This document shows, in pieces, positions 1 through 11,524 of a stretch of DNA of 64,000 nt (positions are counted from its first letter, which is position 1; each line of letters starts with the position of its first letter). Made by a program: the position numbers and the translations under genes. The stretch lies in NCBI RefSeq assembly GCF_025947285.1, contig NZ_CP110008.1, positions 1,255,001 to 1,319,000 of the forward strand, in the 5' to 3' direction. The DNA comes from Flavobacterium sp. N2820. GTDB taxonomy: Bacteria; Bacteroidota; Bacteroidia; Flavobacteriales; Flavobacteriaceae. The notes under the pieces are model-generated. The model was not told the origin of the DNA. It made no database searches and was given only the letters and a program-made list of their open reading frames with translations.

Positions 1-1785
<1,785 letters not shown>

Positions 1786-1916
1786 GCCTAATTCTATATA
1801 ATAAAACTAGGACTTTTTTTAATAAATACGCGATAAATCGCATATCTACTGTACTTTCTACTTTTTAAATATTTTTATCTCAATATGTCAATGAACTTTT
1901 TCCGCTTAGCGGATTG

Positions 1917-1990
1917 TGGAGAATATCGGAGTCGAACCGATGACCTCCTGCGTGCAAGGCAGGCGCTCTAGCCAGCTGAGCTAATCCCCC
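1917..1990 (-). tRNA. tRNA-Ala (anticodon TGC)
   Basis: The minus strand gives a 74 nt cloverleaf beginning GGGGGATTAGCTCAGC. The anticodon loop is CTTGCACG (TGC) and the T-arm is GGTTCGACTCC. The acceptor 5' strand pairs with ATTCTCC, followed by discriminator A. CCA is not encoded. It sits in the spacer between 16S and 23S, the usual Ile-Ala order. Confidence 0.97.
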
Positions 1991-2125
1991 AATTTTTAAT
2001 TAAAAATTATGAATTATGAATTACGAATTTTATAATTCCTAATCTCTCAACTTCTAAAATTTCCTCTAATAAATAAAACTTTACTACTTTTTAATTCGTA
2101 ATTCTTAATTCGTAATTAAAAGTAG

Positions 2126-2199
2126 TAGTCCCGCCCAGACTCGAACTGGGGACCCCTACATTATCAGTGTAGTACTCTAACCAGCTGAGCTACGAGACT
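2126..2199 (-). tRNA. tRNA-Ile (anticodon GAT)
   Basis: The minus strand gives a 74 nt cloverleaf with D-arm GTAGCTCAGCTGGTTAGAG, anticodon loop CTGATAA (GAT) and T-arm AGTTCGAGTCT. The acceptor AGTCTCG pairs with CGGGACT, discriminator A. CCA is not encoded. It lies directly downstream of 16S in the rRNA operon. Confidence 0.97.
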
Positions 2200-2283
2200 C
2201 TGTTTTTACTTATTTGTATTATTTGAATTAACAGCGAGAGTAATATTTTGCGTATCGTTAAGTTAGCGCCTCGTCTCTTCTCT

Positions 2284-3800
<1,517 letters not shown>

Positions 3801-3987
3801 TATTGTTTGTTAGAGTAAACTCTAACTTATGTTTCGATTCAAGTCGCTAGTCTTTTCAATAATAATCGAAAAATCTTACTCTCTCTTTTTTTTCAAACCT
3901 GTATTGCTACAAATTTGTGCTGTCAATTCAATATGTCTATGAACGTGTCATTCTCTTTTTAACTTCGCTTGTGTTTCAAAGCGGGTG

Positions 3988-4017
3988 CAAAAGTACAACT
4001 CTTTTTTAATCTGGCAA
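3988..4017 (-). promoter_or_regulatory. rRNA operon promoter, proximal
   Basis: On the minus strand a TTG (4015-4017) lies 19 bp upstream of TACTTTTG (3988-3995), a perfect match to the Bacteroidota -33/-7 consensus TTG-N19-TANNTTTG. It is about 190 bp upstream of 16S. Confidence 0.75.
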
Positions 4018-4111
4018 GCTTTTTTGAAAAAATTTTTTGATTATTTTTTCCTGACCACTTACCCACTATTTTTAAGAACTTGTACTCCCCAATTCTTTCG
4101 TTTCGGGTCGG

Positions 4112-4143
4112 CAAAGATACTACCTTTACTTTTTATTATCCAA
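4112..4143 (-). promoter_or_regulatory. rRNA operon promoter, middle
   Basis: On the minus strand TATCTTTG (4112-4119) is preceded by a TTG (4141-4143) at 21 bp. The -7 box is perfect and the spacing slightly long. This is the second of three promoters reading toward 16S. Confidence 0.6.
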
Positions 4144-4225
4144 ATCTTTTTTCAACTTTTTTAAAAGTTTTTTTTGACTTGTTTAATCCTCAGTTTGTGT
4201 ATGAACTTCTTCCTTAATGCGGGTG

Positions 4226-4255
4226 CAAAAGTAGAAATCTTTTTTGTTCTCACAA
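4226..4255 (-). promoter_or_regulatory. rRNA operon promoter, distal
   Basis: On the minus strand TACTTTTG (4226-4233) is preceded by a TTG (4253-4255) at 19 bp. The context GGGTGCAAAAGTA on the plus strand repeats that of the proximal promoter at 3983-3995, so the promoter seems duplicated. Confidence 0.7.
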
Positions 4256-4451
4256 GGCTTTTACACTCTTTTTTTTTCCTTTTTTTGAAGATTTTTCTTA
4301 ACTCTCTGATAACAAGGATTTAATAATCGAAAGTTTTTTTAGTGGTTGCCAAGAAGTAGCAAAGGGGCATTAAACATATGAGGTATAGAAGTGTTTTATT
4401 ACTTATATATAGTATAGGTAAAGTTCATAAAAGTGGTTCGAAGAGGTTTAG

Positions 4452-4648
4452 GCTTAACTCCGTTAAGCTACAGCCTGCTGCGCAGGAGATTCCTATTCTG
4501 CGGAATGACAACTCGCTATGTGAGGAATTAGTGCTCGCTTTGCGAGCCGGTGGAATAGTTATTTGGAATGCAAAACATCTTGAATAGCCCCGATGGGAGT
4601 GGCATCCCACGCCTTAGCGTGGATATAACGGACAGCGGGACCAATAGT
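4452..4648. other. hairpin-rich intergenic element
   Basis: No protein gene is convincing here. The stretch holds a run of perfect short hairpins: GCTTAAC/GTTAAGC (4452-4468), CCTGC/GCAGG (4474-4486), ATTCC/GGAAT (4489-4506), GCTCGC/GCGAGC (4533-4547) and CCACGC/GCGTGG (4607-4622). The last sits inside a conserved-looking frame beginning GCCCCGATGG and ending GGACAGCGGGACC, whose CCCG and CGGG can pair. It resembles a structured intergenic sequence I associate with flavobacterial genomes (possibly the Flavo-1 RNA motif). That identification is from memory only. Confidence 0.45.
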
Positions 4649-4686
4649 TTTTATGAAATACTAAACGGCTGCTGCTAAAAAACCTA

Positions 4687-5370
4687 TTACTCTTCTTCTT
4701 TTGGCGCTGCCTTCGCTTTGTTTAACCAATAGATATGCAACTTATCAAAATCAATAGGCTTTGCGGCTTCTTGCTTGGTGAGTTGTCGTAAATCAAATGC
4801 TGCATTTAGAATACTCTCTATATGATAATCTTCTTTGACTTCATATGGTCGGTATTCTGTTTTTAGATTGATGCTGAATAATCTTGCTGTTGAGTTCGCC
4901 CAAAAGGCTTTCCATCCGCTTTTGTACTCTTTAATTAAGTCATAAGTAGAAACCCCCGTTTGTCGATTGATTAATTTGACTAGAATTTGACCGTCTTTGC
5001 GAGACAGTTTTTTTAGTTTGGGTTCAAATTCTTCTTCTAAGTATTTTTCTACCAATTTAAAATATTTCTTTTTTTCGCGTGTTGTTTTTAACTTCGCCAT
5101 GGTTTCATCCATTTGCGTTAACTTATCTGCAGTAAGTTTGGCATAAGGATACACTCTAAATATTCTTCTCTTTAAAATTAGTTTCGCTTTGCGGTCTTCA
5201 TCATTGACCGAAGAAACACCATCGGGTGAAACAACAATTTCGCGCAATTCCATAGAATAGATAATGGACGAATCTTGGGCAGTCATGGTTAAGGTATCTT
5301 TTTCGGTTTGTGAAAAAGAACTAAGACTAAAGAATAGGATTAAAAAGCCGGCGATTTTTATTTTACACAT
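4687..5370 (-). CDS. DUF4294 family secreted protein
   Basis: A 227-residue protein with an N-terminal signal peptide (hydrophobic run to about residue 20, ending SSFSQ). The charged body contains the conserved stretch KLILKRRIFRVYPYAK and the repeated lysine-rich segment typical of DUF4294, a family found mostly in Bacteroidota. Function is unknown; export to the periplasm or outer surface is inferred from the signal peptide. It is transcribed toward the rRNA operon and divergently from the M42 peptidase. Confidence 0.8.
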   Translation of the reverse strand: MCKIKIAGFLILFFSLSSFSQTEKDTLTMTAQDSSIIYSMELREIVVSPDGVSSVNDEDRKAKLILKRRIFRVYPYAKLTADKLTQMDETMAKLKTTREKKKYFKLVEKYLEEEFEPKLKKLSRKDGQILVKLINRQTGVSTYDLIKEYKSGWKAFWANSTARLFSINLKTEYRPYEVKEDYHIESILNAAFDLRQLTKQEAAKPIDFDKLHIYWLNKAKAAPKEEE

Positions 5371-5479
5371 AGTTTGCTTACTTGTTTGAAAAATGTACTA
5401 TCAAAAAGTAAACCAAAATTATTGAATTTATATGAAACTAATTAGACTTATTTCTATTTTAGCAAAAAATTTAAAATTT

Positions 5480-6574
5480 ATGGCAACAAAATCAATATTA
5501 AAGGAGTCGTCGATGGCTTTTTTGGAAAATTATTTGAACAATGCCTCTCCAACAGGACATGAAGCTGAAGGGCAAAAAATTTGGATGGATTATTTAAAAC
5601 CGTATGTAGATACGTTTATTACAGATACCTATGGAAGTGCCGTGGGTGTGATTAATCCCGATGCGCCTTATAAAGTAGTGATTGAAGGGCATGCCGATGA
5701 AATTTCGTGGTATGTGAATTATATTACCGATGACGGATTGATTTATGTGATTCGCAATGGCGGAAGTGACCACATGATTGCGCCTTCAAAACGTGTGAAC
5801 ATTCATACGAAGAACGGAATTGTTCGTGGCGTTTTTGGTTGGCCAGCCATTCATACCAGAGGTAGAAACGGAAAAGCCGAAGAAGCAGCAAAAATTGAGA
5901 ACATTTTTATTGACTGTGGTTGCTCAACGAAAGCTGAAATTGAAGCATTAGGCATTCATGTAGGGTGTGTGATTACCTATCCCGATAATTTTGAAGTGTT
6001 GAACAACGATAAATTTGTGTGTAGAGCGATTGATAACCGCATGGGTGGTTTTATGATAGCCGAAGTTGCACGTTTATTAAAGGAAAACAAAAAGAAATTA
6101 CCGTTTGGCTTGTACGTTGTGAACTCGGTACAAGAGGAAATTGGTTTGCGTGGTGCCGAAATGATTACGCAACGCATCAAACCCAACGTTGCTATTGTAA
6201 CCGATGTTTGCCACGACACCACTACTCCAATGATTGAGAAAAAAATTGAAGGTGATTTAAAAATGGGACGCGGACCAGTGATTGCGTATGCTCCAGCAAC
6301 ACAAAATGTATTACGTGAAATGATTGTTGACACAGCGGTAGCCAACAAAATTCCGTTTCAACGCCATGCGACTTCTAGAGTAACCGGAACCGATACCGAT
6401 GCATTTGCCTACAGCAATGGCGGAGTTGCCTCGGCTTTGATTTCGTTGCCGTTGCGTTATATGCACACGACTGTAGAAATGGTTCACCGTGACGACGTAG
6501 AGAATGTAATTAAATTGATTTACGAAACGCTATTGAAAATCGAGAACAACGAAACATTTAGTTATTTTAAATAA
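5480..6574 (+). CDS. M42 family glutamyl aminopeptidase/endoglucanase-like
   Basis: A 364-residue dinuclear metal peptidase of family M42 (cytosolic aminopeptidases that remove N-terminal residues from peptides). Metal and catalytic residues are visible: GHADE (H71, D73), DNRMGG (D185), the QEEIG pair (E219, E220), TDVCHD (D242) and the late RYMHT histidine (H329). An ATG at 5432 gives 16 extra residues. I prefer the ATG at 5480 because MATKSIL plus the FLENYLNNASPTGHE block matches the family's usual start. Two tandem hairpin repeats and a terminator follow it. Confidence 0.9.
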   Translation: MATKSILKESSMAFLENYLNNASPTGHEAEGQKIWMDYLKPYVDTFITDTYGSAVGVINPDAPYKVVIEGHADEISWYVNYITDDGLIYVIRNGGSDHMIAPSKRVNIHTKNGIVRGVFGWPAIHTRGRNGKAEEAAKIENIFIDCGCSTKAEIEALGIHVGCVITYPDNFEVLNNDKFVCRAIDNRMGGFMIAEVARLLKENKKKLPFGLYVVNSVQEEIGLRGAEMITQRIKPNVAIVTDVCHDTTTPMIEKKIEGDLKMGRGPVIAYAPATQNVLREMIVDTAVANKIPFQRHATSRVTGTDTDAFAYSNGGVASALISLPLRYMHTTVEMVHRDDVENVIKLIYETLLKIENNETFSYFK

Positions 6575-6710
6575 AAAACGTCCGTTCGAGTGTTTTTTGT
6601 GAAGTAAAACGGAACAAAAAATGTATCGAGAATAGTATTTTAGATAAAAAAACGTCAGTTCGAGTGTTTTTTGTGAAGTAAAACGGAACAAAAAATGTAT
6701 CGAGAATAGT
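6573..6710 (+). repeat. tandem pair of ~65 bp hairpin repeats
   Basis: Two near-identical copies start at about 6573 and 6647 (74 bp period). Each reads AACGTC[C/A]GTTCGAGTG, then TTTTTTGTGAAGTAAAACGG, then ACAAAAAATGTATCGAGAA. The arms TTCGAG..TTTTTTGT and ACAAAAAA..CGAGAA can fold into an imperfect hairpin. It looks like a dispersed flavobacterial extragenic palindrome duplicated downstream of the peptidase. Confidence 0.7.
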
Positions 6711-6728
6711 TTTTTAATCTAAAAATTA

Positions 6729-6759
6729 AAAGTCCTCATGCATTTGAGGACTTTTTTTT
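6729..6759 (+). terminator. Rho-independent terminator after the M42 peptidase
   Basis: The stem AAGTCCTCA/TGAGGACTT with a 6-base loop is followed by a run of eight T. It closes the chromosomal gene before the cassette-like array begins. Confidence 0.85.
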
Positions 6760-6953
6760 GTGCTTTTTAAAACTTTTTAAAAATGTACAGAAAAGCTACA
6801 GCAATTTATTTGTGGGAATTTTGTTATATTGCAATGAATTAAGAAACTAGTAAGTTATTGATGATATTTACTAGTTAGCGGATATTTTGGGACGAAAATT
6901 ACGCACAAGAAAACACAAAAAATAATCAAAATTGAAACATTGAATATAACGTT

Positions 6954-7472
6954 ATGAAATTAAAAATTTTAAAAATAATCTTTGCGATATTTATCATTTC
7001 AAATTTATCTTTTGGACAATCAAAATCACCATTTCTAATAAATAACGAATTGTTCGAATTACCAGGAAAATGGAAACATATTGGAAAAATTGAAAATTCT
7101 GCACAGTGGGGTTTTGCAAATGAAAAGTTAAAGCTCCAATTATTAATAAATGTCAGGAAGCCAGAAAATTTTGAATTTTACAACAAAGACTTATCCGAAT
7201 TTGAATTTTTAAATAAATTTTATCTGTGGGAAACAGAATTTTGGGGAAAAGACGACCAAAATGTAGAAATTGAAAAAATTGAAACAAACGAACAAGAAAA
7301 ATATATAATTTGGAGATTAAAAATTGTAGATAAAAATATTGAAAGTTTCATTTTTAGCGGAATAAGAAATGACAAATTAATTGGAATTAGTTTATCTGAT
7401 AATAATAAAAAGAAGCCGAAAAGCAGAACCGAAAAAATTGAATTTTTGAAAGAAATATATTTTAAAAAATAA
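6954..7472 (+). CDS. cassette 1: secreted protein of unknown function
   Basis: A 172-residue protein with a clear signal peptide (about residues 1-21, ending SFGQ). The mature part is rich in Glu, Lys and Trp, and I recognise no domain. It lies inside the unit bounded by GTTAGCGGAT (6874-6883) and ATCCGCTAAC (7477-7486). The stop codon is 5 bp from the closing core, tight packing typical of cassettes. Confidence 0.75.
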   Translation: MKLKILKIIFAIFIISNLSFGQSKSPFLINNELFELPGKWKHIGKIENSAQWGFANEKLKLQLLINVRKPENFEFYNKDLSEFEFLNKFYLWETEFWGKDDQNVEIEKIETNEQEKYIIWRLKIVDKNIESFIFSGIRNDKLIGISLSDNNKKKPKSRTEKIEFLKEIYFKK

Positions 7473-7476
7473 AAAC

Positions 7477-7615
7477 ATCCGCTAACAGCAGTTTGCAAAA
7501 ATGGCGGGTTTTGGACTTAATTTAAAGTTGGTTTTGTACTTGCAAAGTCAGTGTTTAACCGAAAGTTTAGGCTTCCTTAATCCGCCACTTCTGCAAGCTG
7601 CGAAACGTTGTAGGC
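7477..7615 (+). repeat. attC-like site 1
   Basis: It opens with ATCCGCTAAC and closes at GTTGTAGGC (7607-7615). Inner stems are GCAGTTTGCA (7488-7497) with TGCAAGCTGC (7592-7601), and TGGCGG (7502-7507) with CCGCCA (7582-7587). The spacers next to the cores are asymmetric: A on the left, GAAAC on the right. The same sequence type recurs at 17478-17616. Confidence 0.75.
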
Positions 7616-7642
7616 AATTTTTGAACGACTGAAAAGACAAAT

Positions 7643-8233
7643 TTGCATTTAAAAAATTTAAACAATATTGTATTGAAAAGAAATAATGGAAATTATTGGT
7701 ATGGCTTATTCATATGCTTACTTTGGTTTGGGGTTGTTAAATTATATCGTTTTGATGAGTATAAGTACAACTATAATATAAAAAAAGAAGTTCTGTCTGA
7801 AAAACCAGAATTTAAAATTAAGCGTTACCCAAAAAAAACTGATTATTGGGTGGAGTTAAACTTCATAGGTGATTCTGCAAAATATGAAATTAGTGGTATT
7901 GAATATGAATTTTTGAACTCTAAAGAATTTAAATTATACATAGAAGCTGTGGATACTGTTGAAATAGTAGAATATGATAAACGTATTTTTTCAATTAAAA
8001 AAAATAATGTTGATTATTTAAATTATTCAAAAGCTGAAAACTATAAAAATAAAGGAGAATATTTAATGACAATTTTTGTATCTATTGCATTAATACTTTG
8101 TTTAATTCCAATATTGATAAACAAAAAGTATGATCTAAGTTTTGAAATACAAAAAGTAAAAATAAAATATGATTATATGTTTATAATATATTTTATTTTT
8201 ATTTTCATATCATTATATAAAATTAAAAAATAA
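7643..8233 (+). CDS. cassette 2: small membrane protein of unknown function
   Basis: About 196 residues with a TTG start at 7643. No ATG exists near the 5' end and the frame is closed upstream at 7622, so a TTG at 7643 or 7673 must be used. Three membrane segments are visible: near residues 19-36 (YGLFICLLWFGVVKLY), about 142-158, and the C-terminal FIIYFIFIFISLYKIKK. The middle part is soluble and tyrosine-rich. No family recognised. It ends 4 bp before the closing core GCCTACAAC. Confidence 0.65.
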   Translation: MHLKNLNNIVLKRNNGNYWYGLFICLLWFGVVKLYRFDEYKYNYNIKKEVLSEKPEFKIKRYPKKTDYWVELNFIGDSAKYEISGIEYEFLNSKEFKLYIEAVDTVEIVEYDKRIFSIKKNNVDYLNYSKAENYKNKGEYLMTIFVSIALILCLIPILINKKYDLSFEIQKVKIKYDYMFIIYFIFIFISLYKIKK

Positions 8234-8237
8234 AACA

Positions 8238-8379
8238 GCCTACAACAGCGGTTTACTTCAATGGCTACTTCCGGATTTCCCTACGGAAAATCCGCTGCTG
8301 AATGGAATGTTTTATTATATTTGTAATGGCTTGGTGTTGGTTCAACGCTACTGAAATCAAGCCGCAGAACGTTAGCAGC
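8238..8379 (+). repeat. attC-like site 2
   Basis: It opens with GCCTACAAC (8238-8246) and closes at GTTAGCAGC (8371-8379). GCGGTTT (8248-8254) pairs with AAGCCGC (8359-8365) and the right spacer is AGAAC. The centre carries TTATATTTGTAATGGC, including a TATATTTG match to the -7 promoter consensus. This is the commonest type in the array (also sites 5, 6, 7, 9, 10, 11). Confidence 0.75.
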
Positions 8380-8409
8380 AAGGCGAAAAAAAAACTTAAA
8401 TTGAAACAA

Positions 8410-8979
8410 ATGAGTATCAAAGATATTTTCGAAATTAAAAAACTACCTTCAGTTTTTTTCTTAGTAATTGCAGTTGTTGGAGCTTTTCTTTTTTACGGCG
8501 GAGAATATGTATTAATAAAAGCTGATCCAAAAACAACTGTTGGTTTCTACGCATACATAATTTGGTTGTTAAGTTGCGGATTACTTGTAACTAACGTTAT
8601 AAAATTCATCTTGACAGAGATTCGGAAATTTTCATTAACTAACAAATTCAAGAAAGAATATAGAGAAACTCTACAAAATCTAGACGCTCACGAAATCTCC
8701 GTTGTTAGAGAATTCTTTATACAAAATCGCCATGCTTTGGAATTTCCATATGATCATCCTGTTATAACTGGATTAATTAGTAAAGAAGTAATTTTCATAA
8801 CTTCATCATTAGGTCCAAACAATTTCATAGTAAGTGGAGGAAAAACAACTTTCACTATGAACAAATATATGCGTTCAATTATAAATCCAAACGAATATTT
8901 TGGTCTGAACAAATTAAGTCAAGAACAAATTGAGCAAGGTCGTCCACATTTTTTAAAAAAAGGAATTTGGGATTTTTAA
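8410..8979 (+). CDS. cassette 3: SieB-like superinfection exclusion membrane protein
   Basis: A 189-residue protein with two membrane helices (about residues 12-32 and 44-64). A soluble C-terminal domain contains LQNLDAHEISVVREFFIQNR and the HPVITGLISK stretch, which recall the SieB superinfection-exclusion family of prophages (recognised from memory). An in-frame ATG at 8302 lies inside the preceding attC-like site. The cassette boundary at 8371 makes the ATG at 8410 the sensible start. If the call is right, this is an anti-phage cassette. Confidence 0.6.
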   Translation: MSIKDIFEIKKLPSVFFLVIAVVGAFLFYGGEYVLIKADPKTTVGFYAYIIWLLSCGLLVTNVIKFILTEIRKFSLTNKFKKEYRETLQNLDAHEISVVREFFIQNRHALEFPYDHPVITGLISKEVIFITSSLGPNNFIVSGGKTTFTMNKYMRSIINPNEYFGLNKLSQEQIEQGRPHFLKKGIWDF

Positions 8980-8987
8980 ATCGCCCA

Positions 8988-9153
8988 GCTGCTAACATCG
9001 GTTTCACGCTATTGCTGGGCTTGCGCTTGCTATTTTGTCTTCGTGGAAAATAATCTGGTGGCTACAATTCTATATTTCTAAGAAAAGTCGTAGTTTTGTT
9101 TTGGTCAGTCTTCGCAGCAGCAACAGACGTGAAGCAGAGAACCGTTAGCTGTA
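8988..9153 (+). repeat. attC-like site 3 (divergent type)
   Basis: It opens with GCTGCTAAC (8988-8996) and closes at GTTAGCTGTA (9144-9153). At about 165 bp it is the longest of the series, and its interior is unlike the other types. Only the terminal cores and the bulged spacer AGAACC are shared. Confidence 0.65.
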
Positions 9154-9172
9154 ACCTTAAAAAAAACGAAAA

Positions 9173-10240
9173 ATGACAATACCATTTGGACGCGCTTTAT
9201 ACTATCCTCATATCAATTTTCGTGATTATAATTGGTTGAAATATGTAGCATTATATTATGATGGAATTGACAGAATAGTTCCATCAGATGACCTAGTAGA
9301 AGAAATTGATTTTATTCAAAGATTAAATGATTCTTCGATAAGTTCAGAAACACAATTTGTAAGAAATATTAACCCAAGAGGTTATGCGGATGAAATTGCT
9401 CACGACTTTCTTGTTTACGCTAAAGCCGAATTATGTAACAAAGAAAAAAGAGAAGAAATTTACAAGAAAATTTCTCATATTGTAACTCCAAACGATACTT
9501 ATTTTGTTCATACCCAGAAAATGGGACAAGAATTATTAAGAGAACTTCCAAAACTCGAAATTCCAATAAAAGAGTTTTCTTTAGAATTTGAAAATTTTAT
9601 TGAATTTGATGCAGTAACAGGTGCTATGTATATGTCAAGACTTGCAAATTGTATTGCAACTCATAAATCATTACCAATAGTTTCTGATGATTTAAATTTT
9701 CAAACAATAGTAAGAGAGGCACAAAAAGACAGGAATATAAGTGATATAAGTGAAACTTTGGCAACGATGGTAATTCAATCAGTCGTACCAAAAAATATTG
9801 AAAATATATCAACTAAAAAAATAATTGAATTTAGGAATAAATATCGAGATGAAAGACAACAATTTTATTTAAATATAAACGATTTAGTTAAGGATTTGTA
9901 CAAAATAGAAGATGAGCAATCGCTAAAAGATGCGTTACATTTCAGAAAACAACATATTGAAAGAGCAACTAAAGATATCGAAGGTGTTTTTAAATCGTTA
10001 AAAATTGACACAAGTTTTGCAATAATGGCTTTATCAGTTCCATCATTTGCTTCTGGACTTGGCTGGGCAGTAGCTGGAGCTGGACTTGTTGCTGTTGCTG
10101 CAGGAAAACTAGCATTAAAAGGTATAGATTATCAAAAAACTAAAAGAAATAGTCCTTATTCTTACATATTAACAATGAAAAATCAACTTGGAAATGAAGA
10201 ACTTGCAGAATCACTTCTAAAAGGGAAAATATTATTTTAA
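9173..10240 (+). CDS. cassette 4: DUF6236-like protein
   Basis: A 355-residue protein opening MTIPFGRALYYPHINFRD, with a predicted helical body and one glycine/alanine-rich hydrophobic segment near residues 283-313. The opening RALYYPHI..WLK..ALYYD..RIVP resembles the DUF6236 family as I remember it; function unknown. It is the second largest cassette gene that I can place in any family. It starts 20 bp after the left core and ends 8 bp before the right core. Confidence 0.6.
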   Translation: MTIPFGRALYYPHINFRDYNWLKYVALYYDGIDRIVPSDDLVEEIDFIQRLNDSSISSETQFVRNINPRGYADEIAHDFLVYAKAELCNKEKREEIYKKISHIVTPNDTYFVHTQKMGQELLRELPKLEIPIKEFSLEFENFIEFDAVTGAMYMSRLANCIATHKSLPIVSDDLNFQTIVREAQKDRNISDISETLATMVIQSVVPKNIENISTKKIIEFRNKYRDERQQFYLNINDLVKDLYKIEDEQSLKDALHFRKQHIERATKDIEGVFKSLKIDTSFAIMALSVPSFASGLGWAVAGAGLVAVAAGKLALKGIDYQKTKRNSPYSYILTMKNQLGNEELAESLLKGKILF

Positions 10241-10248
10241 AAAAAGGC

Positions 10249-10384
10249 TACAGCTAACAGGCGTTTGGCAAGATTGCGAATTTTGTAGTAAATACACGTT
10301 TACATTTCGCAAGAAATTTTATCTTTAACAGAAAACAATAAGTTCCGAAGTTCGTAACCTAGGCAAGCACCGGAACGTTAGCAG
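10249..10384 (+). repeat. attC-like site 4
   Basis: It opens with TACAGCTAAC (10249-10258) and closes at GTTAGCAG (10377-10384). The interior contains TTGCGAATTTTGTAGTAAAT and the later AACCTAGGCAAGCACCGGAAC. The same type returns, shortened, at 13111-13207 and, truncated, at 18140-18197. Confidence 0.7.
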
Positions 10385-10391
10385 TAAGTTT

Positions 10392-10910
10392 ATGAAGAAT
10401 ATGATTAATAAAAAAATACAAACATTTATTATCTTTTTAGCGTCTACATTTTATTGCGTAGCGCAATCCAATGGACCATTTTTGGAACAAATTGCTTTCG
10501 ATTTTTACAGAACAGAGATTCTTGCAAAATCTCCAATAAAGAAAAGAATTAAAATTAATAAAGAATTAAATTCCATTTATTACTTAGATGCAGATTGTCT
10601 TAAAAATAAAATTCATAATGAAAAAAACATTAGCAATTATCAAAACTCAAAATATTTTGACGGTTATCGATTAGACTTAAAAACAATTGACAAAAAACAA
10701 TTCCGAATAGTAAAAAAAATTAACAAGTCATCTAATAGCGGAGTTTTTGTCGAAGTGTCAAGAGCGTGCGAATTTAATGATAGAATTTTTGTTATTATTC
10801 ATGAATTTGTTGCGAGTCAAGGAAAAAAATATACTTTCGAATTTGATAAAAATGGAAATATAATTGATTGGTGTAAATCATCAGAGTATTTTCAATTACA
10901 ATTTGAGTAA
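10392..10910 (+). CDS. cassette 5: secreted protein of unknown function
   Basis: A 172-residue protein with a signal peptide (about residues 1-25, ending YCVAQ). The mature part has no domain I recognise. It begins 8 bp after the left core GTTAGCAG, so any promoter must lie inside the preceding palindrome. The ATG at 10401 (MINKK) is an alternative start. Confidence 0.7.
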   Translation: MKNMINKKIQTFIIFLASTFYCVAQSNGPFLEQIAFDFYRTEILAKSPIKKRIKINKELNSIYYLDADCLKNKIHNEKNISNYQNSKYFDGYRLDLKTIDKKQFRIVKKINKSSNSGVFVEVSRACEFNDRIFVIIHEFVASQGKKYTFEFDKNGNIIDWCKSSEYFQLQFE

Positions 10911-10919
10911 TAAAACCTT

Positions 10920-11060
10920 CTGCTAACAGCGCTTTGCTTCAAATAGTACTTCCAGTTTTTCCTACGAAAAACCCGCTGCTGAATGGAATGTTTTGTTATA
11001 TTTGTAATGGCTTGGTCTTGGTGCAACGCCACTAAAAGCTAGCCTCATAACGTTATCAGC
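10920..11060 (+). repeat. attC-like site 5
   Basis: It opens with CTGCTAAC (10920-10927) and closes at GTTATCAGC (11052-11060). Common type, with TTATATTTGTAATGGC in the centre and right spacer CATAAC. Confidence 0.7.
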
Positions 11061-11065
11061 AATTT

Positions 11066-11521
11066 ATGAAAAAAATCCTAATAATAACGATTTGCATTAT
11101 AACATTAAGTTGTAATAAATCACAAGAAAAGCCAATAGAACTTGAAAGTTTAATAACTAAAATTTCAATTCTTGAAGAGCAAAATAAAAAACTCGAAGAT
11201 TCATTGTCGAAAATAGAAGAGGAATTTTTATTTTCACAAATCTTACTTGGTATTTCTGACAAACAAACTTTAAAAGTTGGTGAGAAAAATAATATTGTAA
11301 TGTTACTTCAAACATTTAATAGAAAACTGCCAAAATATGAAATTTTTAGGATTGAGAATGGTAAGGAAATCAAAGTTGGTGAAGATGATGGTACAAGGTT
11401 TGACTATGAATTTATCCCAAAGTCTATTGATGATAATAGTCCTGAATTTTTATTGAAAATTCCATATAATGGAAAAATTATTAAAATTCCTGGGAAATTA
11501 ATTCTCGATGTAAAAAAGTAA
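11066..11521 (+). CDS. cassette 6: lipoprotein with coiled coil
   Basis: A 151-residue predicted lipoprotein with an N-terminal hydrophobic segment and lipobox TLSC (cysteine at residue 16). An acidic coiled-coil stretch (about 30-55, ITKISILEEQNKKLEDSL) is followed by a beta-rich C-terminal half. Function unknown. It starts 5 bp after the left core, the tightest start in the array. Confidence 0.7.
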   Translation: MKKILIITICIITLSCNKSQEKPIELESLITKISILEEQNKKLEDSLSKIEEEFLFSQILLGISDKQTLKVGEKNNIVMLLQTFNRKLPKYEIFRIENGKEIKVGEDDGTRFDYEFIPKSIDDNSPEFLLKIPYNGKIIKIPGKLILDVKK

Positions 11522-11524
11522 ACA

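Noticed and set aside
4378..4610. Frames of 69 and 61 codons on opposite strands
   Set aside because: They fall in the hairpin-rich spacer, have no signal or domain, and overlap each other antisense.
6947..6954. AACGTTAT at the first cassette gene as a second left core
   Set aside because: The closing sequence of the unit pairs with GTTAGCGGAT at 6874, not with this site; the short match is probably chance.
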